This document shows, piece by piece, positions 1 to 8,387 of a stretch of 64,000 nucleotides of DNA. Origin of the DNA: Mycolicibacterium austroafricanum (GTDB taxonomy: Bacteria > Actinomycetota > Actinomycetes > Mycobacteriales > Mycobacteriaceae). Every line of letters starts with the position of its first letter. The first letter of the stretch is position 1. Below the pieces are notes generated by a model. That model did no database searches, was not told where the DNA came from, and worked only from the letters and a program-made list of their open reading frames with translations. Both the position numbers and the translations under genes were made by a program. Location: assembly GCF_902705885.1 (NCBI RefSeq), contig NZ_CACSIP010000017.1:41400-105399 (forward strand). Reading direction: 5' to 3'.

Positions 1-2
1 GT

Positions 3-233
3 GGGCACTGCGCGGCAATCGAGTTCCTGCACCTGTCCGGTACCCCCGAGGTCATCGGCAGGAGACAAGCCAGCCGCCCCGGGCACTTCATGCCGGCATC
101 ACTGCTCGAGTCGCAGTTCAAAACCCTCGAGCCGCTGGAATCCGACGAACAGGGCATCGACATCGACGTCGACCAGAACATCGATGCCATCGTCGACACC
201 TATATCGCCGCAAGCGAACAGTCAGACCGATGA
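3..233 (+). CDS. gntK: Gluconokinase, C-terminal part (cut by window edge)
   Basis: Only the last 76 residues are present; the gene enters from the left edge. The frame reads a segment typical of the GntK/GntV gluconokinase tail: an EFLHL stretch, then ARG/R-x-GHFMPASLL and SQFxTLEPLE, the conserved C-terminal blocks that close the P-loop kinase fold. The family phosphorylates D-gluconate to 6-phosphogluconate with ATP in the cytoplasm, feeding the pentose phosphate or Entner-Doudoroff route. The next gene in the same direction encodes a gluconate permease, so uptake and phosphorylation are side by side. The P-loop end is outside the window, so activity cannot be judged. Confidence 0.85.
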   Translation, partial: GHCAAIEFLHLSGTPEVIGRRQASRPGHFMPASLLESQFKTLEPLESDEQGIDIDVDQNIDAIVDTYIAASEQSDR

Positions 234-279
234 ACCATCGGGTGAGCTGGGCGATGCACACAACTCACGGTCGTGACAC

Positions 280-297
280 GCCCGGAACGAGCCGGGC
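280..297 (+). terminator. Short GC hairpin between gntK and gntP
   Basis: GCCCGG and CCGGGC form a perfect 6-base stem with a 6-base loop in the 84-base gap between the two gluconate genes. No run of T follows, so it may be a weak attenuator or a processing stem, not a full terminator. Confidence 0.25.
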
Positions 298-317
298 ACT
301 GACAGTTCGGAGGCCTC

Positions 318-1757
318 GTGGAAGCAATTGATCCGGCATACGGCACGACCACCCTGCTACTGATCGCCGCGGCGGCGGTCGCCGTGCTGCTGTTCCTCAT
401 CATCAAGGTGAACATGCATGCCTTCGTGGCGCTCGTCCTGGTGAGCGTGCTCACGGCGCTGGCGGCCGGTATCCCGGTGGCGGACGTGCCAAGCGCCATA
501 TCCTTCGGTTTCTCCAACACACTCGGCTCGGTGGCGCTGCTCGTCGGCTTCGGCGTCATGATCGGCCGTCTGTTGGAGATCACCGGCGGCGCCCAGGTCC
601 TCGCCGACACCCTGATCGGCCGGTTCGGGGAGAAACGGGCGCCGTTCGCGCTCGGCGTCGCCGCGCTGCTCTTCGGCTTTCCGATCTTCTTCGACGCGGG
701 CCTGGTCGTCTTCCTGCCGATCATCATGACGGTCGCGCGGCGTTTCGGCGGCTCGCTCCTGCTGTTCGCCCTGCCGGCCGCCGGCGCTTTCGCCGCGATG
801 CATGCGATGGTGCCGCCGCACCCGGGTCCGGTCGCAGCAGCCGAAGCGTTCGGCGCGAACATCGGTGTCACGCTTCTCCTCGGCGCCCCCATCGCCGTCC
901 TCTCGTGGTATATCGGCGCCTATCTCGTCTCCCAGGCGATCGGGCGCAAGATCCACGTCGACGTCCCGGCGTCGCTGTTCGGAGAGATGAACGGCGGCCG
1001 CGACGAGACCACCAACGGTGACGGCACCGGCGCGGGCGTCTCGGCCACAGGAGACACCATGACCCGCACAGCCCCGGCATTCGGGACCGTCCTTGGCATA
1101 CTGCTGCTGCCGTTCGTGTTGATCTCCTTCAACACCGTGCTCGACACCTTGATGACCGCCGGCGTGATCGAGGACGGCGTCACCTGGGCGGAGTACCTGA
1201 AGCTGCTGGGCAACACTAGTGTGGCCCTGCTCATCACCGTCGTCGTGGCCACCTTGGTGCTGGGGTTGCGCGGTGGCCGCTCGATGGCCGACGTCGGCAC
1301 GATCTTCGACAAGGCGCTGGGGCCGATCTGCGCGATCATCCTGATCACCGGCGCCGGCGGCATGTTCGGCGGTGTACTGCGACTGAGCGGTATCGGGAAC
1401 GCTCTGAGCGGTTCGCTCTCGGGGCTGGGGATGTCGCTGATCGTTCAGGCGTTCATCATCTCCACGATCCTGCGCGTGGCGCAGGGGTCGGCGACCGTCG
1501 CACTGACCACGACGGCGGGCCTGATCAGCGCCGCCGCGATCGAAGCCGACCTCAGCAATGTGAAGCTGACGCTGCTGGTGATCGCCATCGCTGCCGGCGC
1601 GACCGTGCTCTCCCACGTCAACGACTCGGGCTTCTGGCTGGTCAGTCGGTTCTTCAACATGGACGTCAAGACGACTCTCAAGACGTGGACGGTGATGGAG
1701 ACCACGCTCGGGCTCACCGCGTTCCTGATCGCCCTGGGACTGTGGATGGTGTTCTGA
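318..1757 (+). CDS. gntP: GntP-family gluconate:H+ symporter
   Basis: 479 residues, very hydrophobic, with about 12-14 predicted membrane segments, the usual size for GntP permeases (about 440-480). Family marks include FGVMIGRLLEITGGAQVLAD near residue 85, FFDAGLVVFLP near 135 and HAMVPPHPGPVAAAE near 162. The C-terminal half carries AQGSATVAL and HVNDSGFW, also typical. A hydrophilic loop near 230-250 is Gly/Thr rich. Translation starts at GTG with a GGAGG ribosome site six bases upstream. It lies 84 bases after gntK in the same direction and probably forms one transcription unit importing gluconate for the kinase. No regulator gene is next to it on this side. Confidence 0.93.
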   Translation: MEAIDPAYGTTTLLLIAAAAVAVLLFLIIKVNMHAFVALVLVSVLTALAAGIPVADVPSAISFGFSNTLGSVALLVGFGVMIGRLLEITGGAQVLADTLIGRFGEKRAPFALGVAALLFGFPIFFDAGLVVFLPIIMTVARRFGGSLLLFALPAAGAFAAMHAMVPPHPGPVAAAEAFGANIGVTLLLGAPIAVLSWYIGAYLVSQAIGRKIHVDVPASLFGEMNGGRDETTNGDGTGAGVSATGDTMTRTAPAFGTVLGILLLPFVLISFNTVLDTLMTAGVIEDGVTWAEYLKLLGNTSVALLITVVVATLVLGLRGGRSMADVGTIFDKALGPICAIILITGAGGMFGGVLRLSGIGNALSGSLSGLGMSLIVQAFIISTILRVAQGSATVALTTTAGLISAAAIEADLSNVKLTLLVIAIAAGATVLSHVNDSGFWLVSRFFNMDVKTTLKTWTVMETTLGLTAFLIALGLWMVF

Positions 1758-1769
1758 CCGGGTGATCAG

Positions 1770-1792
1770 TCAATCGCCAGCAGCGCGATTGA
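1770..1792. terminator. Bidirectional hairpin between convergent genes
   Basis: TCAATCGC and GCGATTGA form a perfect 8-base stem with a 7-base loop, placed exactly between the end of gntP on the plus strand and the end of the CobW-like gene on the minus strand. The position argues for a shared terminator. Confidence 0.55.
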
Positions 1793-1809
1793 GGCTGAAC
1801 AGGCCGCGG

Positions 1810-2826
1810 TCAAGGTTCCTCGCAGCTGGTGAACAGCTCGTTGAGATGCGGTCCGTCGAGGCGCCGCCCGATGGCGACGATCCGGCTGGTGCCGCCCGAG
1901 GACCCGTCGCCGTCGAATTCGGTAATCTCACAGCGCCTTCCGACCACCTGCAGGACCTGCGGACCGTCGCAATCGGTGACGTACACGATCCCCTTGCACC
2001 GGTACACCGATCCGGGGAGCTCACGCCTGATCATCCGCCGCAGCAGGTCCGCCCGGAAACGCTTGCGGCTGCGGTGACTCCAGCGCTCGAGATCCTCGGC
2101 GCCGTCCGGCACGGACGTGGCCGGTCCGGCGTCGGAACCCGGAAGCACACGCGGGTCGAAGCGGCCAGCGCCCAACAGCGCCTCCAGCGGGACGTTCCCG
2201 TAGCTGGTGGTGATGACACGAATCCGTTTGATGTGCTGGTCGATCCAGTCGGTGACGACCTCGAGGTGTAGTGGGCTGACCAGATCGGCCTTGCTCACCA
2301 CGACAAGATCGGAGAAGGCGATTTGGCGCAGTTTGAGCGAGTTCAGTGACGCCTCGTCGGATTCGCGGAAAACACCCTCAGCGTCGACTACGCACACGAT
2401 GCTGTCCACCCGAAGCAACTGCGCGTAGCGGGCGTCCAGCAGCGTCATGGTGATTCCCGCGGGATCGGCGACACCGCTGGCTTCCAGGAGGACGTAGTCG
2501 ATGAGCTCAGCGCTGTCGAGCAGTTGCCGCAATGCAGCAACGAGGTCCTCACGGATCTCACAACACACGCAGCCGTTCGTGAGGCTGATGGCATTGTCGG
2601 TGGCGTGCTGGATCAGGGCGGCGTCGATGTTGATCGAGCCGAAGTCGTTGACCAGGACTCCAATTCGCAGACCGTGTGATCCAGTCAGGATCCGGTTGAG
2701 CAGGGTGGTCTTTCCGGCGCCGAGAAAGCCGGTGAGAACGGTGACAGGCACCGGGGTTCCCGAACCCTCCGTCAGCCGGTGGTTATCCGGCGCCGGCGCC
2801 AGCAGAGCCGGATCCGAACGGATCAC
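1810..2826 (-). CDS. CobW/G3E-family GTP-binding metal chaperone
   Basis: About 338 residues. The N-terminal GTPase has a Walker A loop (GFLGAGKTTLLN), a Walker B-like ILVN/VNDFG stretch, the metal-binding NGCVCCE motif (CxCC) and a base-recognition SKAD. The C-terminal third is the CobW_C domain (GIVYVTD near residue 280). G3E GTPases deliver metals, often zinc, to client enzymes. I prefer the GTG whose first base is 2826, because GTGA overlaps the stop of the upstream metallo-hydrolase, as in tightly coupled operons; a TTG at 2838 is the alternative and adds four residues. The upstream gene encodes a metal-dependent MBL-fold enzyme, so it could be the client; that is inference. Confidence 0.85.
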   Translation of the reverse strand: MIRSDPALLAPAPDNHRLTEGSGTPVPVTVLTGFLGAGKTTLLNRILTGSHGLRIGVLVNDFGSINIDAALIQHATDNAISLTNGCVCCEIREDLVAALRQLLDSAELIDYVLLEASGVADPAGITMTLLDARYAQLLRVDSIVCVVDAEGVFRESDEASLNSLKLRQIAFSDLVVVSKADLVSPLHLEVVTDWIDQHIKRIRVITTSYGNVPLEALLGAGRFDPRVLPGSDAGPATSVPDGAEDLERWSHRSRKRFRADLLRRMIRRELPGSVYRCKGIVYVTDCDGPQVLQVVGRRCEITEFDGDGSSGGTSRIVAIGRRLDGPHLNELFTSCEEP

Positions 2827-4199
2827 TTTGCGCGCCAACCGCGTTCGACTTCGATTCCCCGTTCGGCGAGCATCTCCCGAGGGTTCAGGGTGACTCCAGG
2901 CCAGGTTTGGGTGGGTGCGCGGTAGACATCCTCGGGGTAGTACAGGCGCGGATCGATCTCCAGGTCGCGCACGAACTGCTCTTGCTGGTCCTCTCGCGGG
3001 TTTCGAGGTTCCGGCAGTGCGATGGTCTCGGGCAGCTCCTGGCCGGGCTGCAGGAACCAGCGAGGATCCATGGCGGCGGGGGAGGCCCCGTCGGCAATCA
3101 CCGCCTTACGCGACCAGATCGCGTCCTTGGTGATGTTGACGACGTTGAGATCCAGCCCGAACATGAACAGGCCATCCCAGTGCGCGCGCACCTCGGCCAC
3201 CGATTCGGCCATCAACTGGTCGTCACCCCATTCGAAATGACAGATGGCTGCCATTCGCGGCTGCGCCTGGGCGAACATATAGCCTGCCGCGTAATAGGGG
3301 GTGTGGAAGATGTCCATCGCGTACTCCCACAGTTCTGCCGGCGCGCCCACTTTCAGGCCGGTCAGCCATGGGGTGTCGATGGTTCCCTCGGTGACGAAGA
3401 GGTCCGCCCCCTGCCCGTAGCGCACCGACAACTCGTCGGGGCGACCGTCGCCGGTCCACACGAACGACAAGTCGGCGTCCTCCCAATCCAGTCGGTAGGC
3501 GGAGGCCCCGTCCTTGACGTGCGAGCGCGGCCAGTGCCGCACGGTCACACCGTCGCGCTGATAGCAGATCCCGTTGCGCTCGGTCCAGTCGAACTCGGTC
3601 ACGTCGATCTCGAGGCCGTCACCGACCGGGCAGGCGTTGAAATTCTCCTCGTGCCAACGGTTCATCTTGCGCATGTTCTCGACCATCGCGGCAGTGCCCA
3701 GATCCGGTGTTCGCCCCGACGGGCCGTAGACGCGCAGCGGCTCGAATCCACCCGAGAACGCCCGGAACGGGTACATGTAGGGCAGGTCGGCGAAATGGTC
3801 GGTGTGCAGGTGGCTGATGAAGATGTCGTTGATCAGCGCCGCGGGCACCTGCATCGCGATCGCGTGGCCGATACTGCCGTTGCCGAGATCGAAGAAGAAG
3901 CGGCGCGGCTGCGCGGTGCCGTTGCCCAGCTCGACAAGCATCGAGGTGCCCTTCTGCAGGGAGTTCGGCGGCCACGGTGAGCTTCCGAGAAACGTCACCC
4001 GCATCTCGTTCTCAGGCAGCACCTCGGTTCCGGGCAGGAACATGTTGCGATTCCTGATCGCCGGCCACGGGCGATAGAACTCCGGCAGGCTGATACCGCC
4101 GCCTGGCCGGCCCCCGTACGGATTGGACGGTTCGTTGGATCGCCCGATCGCCAAGATTCGACCCCTTCGTTGTCCTGCAGCTCCGTCTCCCGAAGACAA
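2823..4199 (-). CDS. MBL-fold metallo-hydrolase, GntH-like family
   Basis: 458 residues. The hallmark HxHxDH motif is present as HLHTDHFAD near residue 135, with a further metal-ligand region around ICHFEWGDDQ and a TEGTID stretch. The overall sequence (FSGGFEPLRVYGPSGRTPDLGT, ALINDIFISHLHTDH) matches the family named guanitoxin biosynthesis MBL hydrolase GntH, which is widespread in bacteria that make no guanitoxin, so substrate is unknown. The first 50 residues, including NPYGGRPGGGISLPEFYRPW, are also seen in family members, which supports the long start. It overlaps the start of the CobW-type GTPase and probably is co-translated with it. No signal peptide is clear. Confidence 0.8.
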   Translation of the reverse strand: MSSGDGAAGQRRGRILAIGRSNEPSNPYGGRPGGGISLPEFYRPWPAIRNRNMFLPGTEVLPENEMRVTFLGSSPWPPNSLQKGTSMLVELGNGTAQPRRFFFDLGNGSIGHAIAMQVPAALINDIFISHLHTDHFADLPYMYPFRAFSGGFEPLRVYGPSGRTPDLGTAAMVENMRKMNRWHEENFNACPVGDGLEIDVTEFDWTERNGICYQRDGVTVRHWPRSHVKDGASAYRLDWEDADLSFVWTGDGRPDELSVRYGQGADLFVTEGTIDTPWLTGLKVGAPAELWEYAMDIFHTPYYAAGYMFAQAQPRMAAICHFEWGDDQLMAESVAEVRAHWDGLFMFGLDLNVVNITKDAIWSRKAVIADGASPAAMDPRWFLQPGQELPETIALPEPRNPREDQQEQFVRDLEIDPRLYYPEDVYRAPTQTWPGVTLNPREMLAERGIEVERGWRAK

Positions 4200-4267
4200 C
4201 CACAGATCGCAGGCGGCCGAAACCGTCGCCTGGGTCGGGCCAGGGCGGCCGGAGTTGAACGACCGTG

Positions 4268-5416
4268 TTACGCGCCGACGTCGTCGCCTCCGGTGGGCGC
4301 GACGTCGGACATGTCGTCCACCCGTTCGTCGGCCGGTACGTCGGAAGGTTGATCGGCCAGCAGCCGTTCGGTGGCGCTGTTGACGAAAGCCAGCAGTGGC
4401 ACCGCAAGCAGCGCACCGATCACACCGGCGAGCACCGCCCCCGCCGAGATCGCCAGTAGCACTGCCAGCGGGTGGATCTTCACCGCCCGGCTCATCACCA
4501 ACGGCTGCAAGATGTTGCCCTCGAGTTGTTGTACCGCCAGGACGATGGCCAGCACCAGCACCGCGACGAAAAAACCTTTCGACAGCAGCGCGACCACCAC
4601 GGCGAGGAGACCGGTGAGGACGGCCCCGATCACCGGGACGAACGCGCCGAGGAACACCAGGGAGGCCAGCGGCAGCGCCAGCGGTACACCCAGCACGGCA
4701 AGGCCGATGCCGATGCCGATCGCATCCACCAGAGCGACGATGAACGTGGCGCGCACAAACCCCGTCAACGAGTTGAAGCCGGACTTGCCGGCGTCCCGAA
4801 CGCGGTTCCGCGAGTCGCTCGGCACCAGCCTGGTCACGTACTGCCAGATGTTGCGCCCCCCGTGCAGCAGGAAGATCACCGCGAACAGGACCAGGAAGGC
4901 GCCGGTGACGATCTGGGTGGCTGTCGTCGCCGTGGCCACCGCGCCACTTGTCAGCCGTTCCTCATTGTCGCGTACTGCTTCGATCGCCGAATTGCCGAAG
5001 CTGTCGATCTGTTCGCTACTGATGCCCAGCGGACCTTCGACGAGCCAATCCCGCGCTGAGTCAATGCTCCTGGTGACCTCGCCACCCAGAGCGGGCAACC
5101 CGGCGATGAACTGGCTGATGACGAAGGCGAGGACACCGCCCAGCACTGCGGTGCCGCCGAGAAGCACCAGCGCCACGCCCGCGCCACGCGGAACACCGCG
5201 CCGGTCCAGCCAATCAACCGGTGGCAACAGCAGCGCGGTGAGGATGACGGCGATCGCCAGGGACACAGCGATCACCTGAATCTGGCCGACTATCCAGATC
5301 AGCGCCAGCACGCCGGCGCCGATGACGAGCAGTCGCCAGGACCATGCCGCGGCCTTGCGGACGAGTGGATGAACCGAGTCGACCGCTGAATCGGTCGCGG
5401 AGGGAATCAGTGCCAT
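4268..5416 (-). CDS. AI-2E family transporter (PerM-like membrane protein)
   Basis: 382 residues with seven to eight hydrophobic segments: an N-terminal pair near residues 25-70, a central amphipathic region near 110-190, and a C-terminal block with [30 protein letters not shown] compressed motifs, of which the GNILQPLVM and HPL marks are typical of the family. Relatives include E. coli TqsA, which exports autoinducer 2, and PerM-like permeases of unknown cargo. In actinobacteria cargo is generally unknown. The last 25 residues are polar and acidic. The 69-base gap to the metallo-hydrolase allows but does not prove cotranscription. Confidence 0.85.
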   Translation of the reverse strand: MALIPSATDSAVDSVHPLVRKAAAWSWRLLVIGAGVLALIWIVGQIQVIAVSLAIAVILTALLLPPVDWLDRRGVPRGAGVALVLLGGTAVLGGVLAFVISQFIAGLPALGGEVTRSIDSARDWLVEGPLGISSEQIDSFGNSAIEAVRDNEERLTSGAVATATTATQIVTGAFLVLFAVIFLLHGGRNIWQYVTRLVPSDSRNRVRDAGKSGFNSLTGFVRATFIVALVDAIGIGIGLAVLGVPLALPLASLVFLGAFVPVIGAVLTGLLAVVVALLSKGFFVAVLVLAIVLAVQQLEGNILQPLVMSRAVKIHPLAVLLAISAGAVLAGVIGALLAVPLLAFVNSATERLLADQPSDVPADERVDDMSDVAPTGGDDVGA

Positions 5417-5505
5417 CGGTTCAGCGTAGCCTCAGGGCGCCTGACCGCCTCTTTCGTTGCACCGCAACACCATTCAGGATGGCGCCGGCGCCAAGGCGCG
5501 GTAAG

Positions 5506-6327
5506 TCAACGTTCGGCTTCGGCTTCACTGCGCTCTTCCTCCAAGCGGTCCTTGCTGCGCACCAGGCGAAGAAGCGTCACCAGGATCAGGCCGCCGGCGA
5601 TGTTGCCGACGAGGGTGTAGCCGAACCAGCCCAGCCAATCGAGGTAGCCGAACGGAGCATGGCCGGTGATGAACGCGCCGAAGATCAGCAGTGAGTCGAG
5701 GATCGAATGGAACATCTGCAATCCGGCGAGCAGAAATGCTCCTGCGACAGCCGCGGCGATCTTCCCGGGAACCGAATCGGTGCCGTGCTGCATGCGGGTC
5801 ATCAGCGTGATCACCATCCCGCCGAGCAGTGCCAGCGAGATGGTTTCCATCGAGATCGGGGCGGTGGCGAAGTGCGACGCCGACTCCACGGTTTGAGCGT
5901 GCAGCTTGGGGAACCCGGCCATGATCAGCCACATGATTACCCAGCCGCCCACCAGGTTGGCCGCCAGTGTTCCGCCCCACAGCTTGAAAAGCTGGCGCAC
6001 ACTGGCGCGCTTTGCGGCAACGGTGGTGACCGGGACCAGAAAGCCCTCGGTGAACAGCTCGCTGCGGCCCAGGAGCAGGGCCAGGAACCCGATCGAGAAT
6101 GCCAGACCCGCGAGCAGCTGGTTGCCCGTAGCTTCCAGGACGGCCAGATAGGCGAGCACACCCATTGCCACCTCCGTGCCCCCGAAGAACCCGGTGACCA
6201 GCACTTCGTGCCAGCTGCGGTGCAGGCGCTGGGTGCCCTCGTTGAGGGTTCTGTTGAAGGTCTCCTCGAGTTCGTCCTCGATCGGGCTGTCGGAATCGCC
6301 GAGTTGGCGCTGGCTGGTTTCACTCAC
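5506..6327 (-). CDS. Formate/nitrite transporter family protein
   Basis: 273 residues, GTG start. A polar acidic N-terminus of about 45 residues is followed by six membrane helices with FNT-family marks: GRSELFTEGFLVPV near residue 107, GTLAANLVGGW near 137 and GNIAGGLILV near 243. The family forms pentameric channels for formate, nitrite, hydrosulfide or lactate; members with an extended charged N-terminus resemble YfdC of E. coli, whose substrate is not established. The gene stands alone between a transporter and a divergent ArsR regulator. Substrate cannot be read from the sequence. Confidence 0.85.
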   Translation of the reverse strand: MSETSQRQLGDSDSPIEDELEETFNRTLNEGTQRLHRSWHEVLVTGFFGGTEVAMGVLAYLAVLEATGNQLLAGLAFSIGFLALLLGRSELFTEGFLVPVTTVAAKRASVRQLFKLWGGTLAANLVGGWVIMWLIMAGFPKLHAQTVESASHFATAPISMETISLALLGGMVITLMTRMQHGTDSVPGKIAAAVAGAFLLAGLQMFHSILDSLLIFGAFITGHAPFGYLDWLGWFGYTLVGNIAGGLILVTLLRLVRSKDRLEEERSEAEAER

Positions 6328-6408
6328 GTCGGATCCTCAACGCCGGTAACGGGTGGACGACACGGAGTACCCGAACTTCGCCAGAAGATGCCGACGCGCC
6401 GAGGGCCC

Positions 6409-6438
6409 GTGACATATTCCTTGACAGGAATATGTCAC
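6409..6438 (+). promoter_or_regulatory. Perfect 12+6+12 inverted repeat, ArsR operator
   Basis: GTGACATATTCC and GGAATATGTCAC are exact reverse complements separated by TTGACA. The dyad ends 18 bases before the ATG of the ArsR regulator and its spacer reads as a perfect -35 hexamer, so repressor binding would cover the promoter. Position and symmetry make it the likely autoregulatory operator; it also lies upstream of the divergent FNT gene. Confidence 0.75.
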
Positions 6439-6456
6439 GACACCTACGTTTGCTCC

Positions 6457-6801
6457 ATGCAGGCGACGGTCTTCGAGGCACTGGGTGAACCGAGTCGTCT
6501 GAGGATCGTCGAGTTGTTGCGCGCCGGGCCTCAGTCTGTCGGCGACATTGCTGAGACCCTGGGTATTCGCCAGCCACAGGTGAGCAAACACCTGCGAGTG
6601 CTCAATGAATCGGGAATCGTCGCCGGCGAAGCGCGGGCGCGGCGCCGGATCTATCACCTCGAGGTCGCGCCGTTCGAGGAGATCGGTCGCTGGGCGGAGT
6701 CGTTCGAACGGCTCTGGGAGATCCGACTCGATTCGTTGGGCCGCTATCTCGATTCCGTCACTCGTGAAGGGACACTTGATGAGCCAGAAGAAGACCGGTG
6801 A
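6457..6801 (+). CDS. ArsR-family winged-helix regulator
   Basis: 114 residues. A standard ArsR winged helix fills the protein: ALGEPSRLRIVELL at residues 6-19, then GDIAETLGIRQPQVSKHLRVL as the recognition helix, and the wing ending in RRRIYHLE. There are no metal-binding cysteines in the usual ELCVCDL position, so this is the non-metal class that is commonly paired with SRPBCC (AHSA1) proteins. The start ATG at 6457 is chosen because the homology begins there and the operator sits just before it. It overlaps the following DUF1801 gene by 23 bases, and an SRPBCC gene follows: a typical three-gene unit. Confidence 0.88.
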   Translation: MQATVFEALGEPSRLRIVELLRAGPQSVGDIAETLGIRQPQVSKHLRVLNESGIVAGEARARRRIYHLEVAPFEEIGRWAESFERLWEIRLDSLGRYLDSVTREGTLDEPEEDR

Positions 6802-7142
6802 TCACAAAACCGACGAGGACGTCGTTCGTGACAAGATCGCCGAACTGCCGGCGTTCCGCGACGTCGCATCGCGGCTGCACGAGATCATCATGAAAGCCGC
6901 CCCCGAGCTCAAGCCGCGGCTGTGGTACGGCATGCCGGGATATGCGAAAAGCAAGAGCAGTCCCGTGATTTGCTTCTTCCGCGTCGACGCCGACGACTAC
7001 GTGTCGTTCGGCCTGACCGAGAAAGCCGCACTCGCGCCCGAAGAGGGGGCACCGCACAAGTTGATCGGATTGGTTCCTAACCGAAATCGACGAACCCGCC
7101 GAAGCCCGGATCGTGGACATCGTCGCACGATCCGTCGGCTGA
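6779..7142 (+). pseudogene. DUF1801 (YdhG-like) protein, frameshifted near its end
   Basis: Translation starts at ATG 6779 after a GAAGGG ribosome site and reads a DUF1801 protein (LHEIIMKAAPELKPRLWYGMPGYA, then SSPVICFFRVDADDYVSFGL). After KLIG, near base 7071, the family sequence continues one base out of frame as WFLTEIDEPAEARIVDIVAR and stops at 7142. In the original frame the product runs on with unrelated Arg-rich residues to 7150. A single base gain (or loss of two) explains it. The domain resembles iron-chaperone-like YdhG/frataxin-fold proteins of unknown role. Either a recent mutation or a sequence error; only the last 20 residues are affected. Confidence 0.75.
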
Positions 7143-7164
7143 TTCCGTAACCCGAGGAAAATTC

Positions 7165-7662
7165 ATGATCCTGCAGATGTTCAAGAAGACCAAGAGTCTG
7201 AAATTCGAACGCTCATACCGCGCCCCGGTCGAAACAGTCTGGCGCGCATGGACGCAACCTGAAATCCTTCGGCAGTGGTGGGGCCCCGAGAACACCCTCG
7301 TGCCCCAATGCGACGTCGACCTCCGTGTTGGCGGCCGGCTCTACGTCGTCATGGAGGCCGGCGCGGCCATGGGCAAGTACCGGGGGACGCGCTGGCCCAT
7401 GGAAGGCACTTTCACCCGCATCGAAGACAACGCGCGGCTGACGTACGACGCTCGCTCCTGGACAGAGGGGGAGGAGGAGGGTTCGACGATTCACCACACC
7501 AACGACGTCACCTTCGTCCAGCGCGAGGAGATGACCACTGTGCACCTTCACATCGCGGTCAGCAAGATCGGCCACAAAGCCAAGATGGCCGCGTTCGGCA
7601 TGAAGTGGGGCTACAAGCAACAACTCGACAAGCTCGAGAACTTTCTGTCACAGCAGTCATGA
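7165..7662 (+). CDS. SRPBCC (AHSA1-type) domain protein
   Basis: 165 residues. The START/Bet v1-like fold of the AHSA1 group is seen in FERSYRAPVETVWRAWTQPE at residues 15-34, then WWGPEN and a VGGRLYVVM strand, and the closing helix HKAKMAAFGMKWGYKQQLDKLE. Such proteins bind hydrophobic ligands in a deep pocket and are regularly encoded next to ArsR-type repressors. Starts at ATG with GAGGA upstream. It follows the DUF1801 reading frame by about 20 bases and most likely belongs to the operon controlled by the 6409 operator. Confidence 0.85.
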   Translation: MILQMFKKTKSLKFERSYRAPVETVWRAWTQPEILRQWWGPENTLVPQCDVDLRVGGRLYVVMEAGAAMGKYRGTRWPMEGTFTRIEDNARLTYDARSWTEGEEEGSTIHHTNDVTFVQREEMTTVHLHIAVSKIGHKAKMAAFGMKWGYKQQLDKLENFLSQQS

Positions 7663-7700
7663 GCGGCCGCGTGGGGCCGACCGACCACGGCTACCGAGGG

Positions 7701-8342
7701 TCAGCTCGTGGCGTCGAGGATCTTGATCGCGAAGACCAGGGTGTCACCCGGCGCGATGCCAGCGCCGGGCTGACCTTCCGGGTAGCCGTCTGCCGAGGTC
7801 ATCGCAACACCTACCGTGGAACCCACCGTCTGTCCGGCGATGGCTTTCTGAAAGCCCGGCACGACCCCATCGAGCGGGAACTCGACGGGTGGACCGCCCT
7901 GGTAGCTGCTGTCGAACACTGATCCGTCGCGGCCGTTGACTCCCATGTAGCAGACCGCGACCGTCGCTGTGTCGGCCACGACCGGCCCGTCGCCGGCCTG
8001 CAGGGTGTGCACCTGGGTCTCACCGACGCTGAACGGTGCGGTCACGTCGATGACGGGAGCAGTCGTATCCGTCGAACCGGTGACCGCGACGCTGCCGCTC
8101 GCGCCGGGCAGTGTCCATTCCGGCGCTGCGCTCTGCTCCGGTGCCGTCGCCGGGCACCCGCTGCCTGCGGCCGCCGGAGTCTCGGCGATCGGCGGCGGGA
8201 AATACTCGGCGGTGGGTGTGGTCGGCGAGGTCGTATCGGTCGGCGACGCGCTCGATTCGGAGCCGCATGCGGCGAGAGTCAGGACAAGCGAAGCGGCGCA
8301 CGCCACGACGGCGACCGATGGGGACACACGGGAAGAGTTCAC
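7701..8342 (-). CDS. FKBP-type peptidyl-prolyl isomerase, lipoprotein
   Basis: 213 residues. An N-terminal signal peptide ends in the lipobox LAAC with the lipidated cysteine at residue 26, followed by a Ser/Thr/Pro-rich linker of about 60 residues. The C-terminal FKBP domain carries VAVCYMGVNGRDGSVFDSSY, PVEFPLDGVVPGF and a GDTLVFAIKIL end strand. FKBP isomerases catalyse cis-trans rotation at proline; this one would act on the outer face of the cytoplasmic membrane. It converges with the SRPBCC gene and is probably monocistronic. Some FKBP active-site aromatic residues cannot be judged without a structural alignment. Confidence 0.88.
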   Translation of the reverse strand: MNSSRVSPSVAVVACAASLVLTLAACGSESSASPTDTTSPTTPTAEYFPPPIAETPAAAGSGCPATAPEQSAAPEWTLPGASGSVAVTGSTDTTAPVIDVTAPFSVGETQVHTLQAGDGPVVADTATVAVCYMGVNGRDGSVFDSSYQGGPPVEFPLDGVVPGFQKAIAGQTVGSTVGVAMTSADGYPEGQPGAGIAPGDTLVFAIKILDATS

Positions 8343-8387
8343 GGTCCGTCAGGCTAGCCGACCTCCAACGGCACGGCCATCTCCCGC

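Noticed and set aside
357..1616. Long minus-strand open frame opposite gntP
   Set aside because: Composition is that of an antisense frame in high-GC DNA (Asp, His, Arg, Gln rich) and the plus strand encodes a full permease.
2827..2838. TTG start for the CobW-like GTPase
   Set aside because: The GTG at 2826 overlaps the upstream stop as GTGA, which better fits coupled translation; the TTG is kept only as an alternative.
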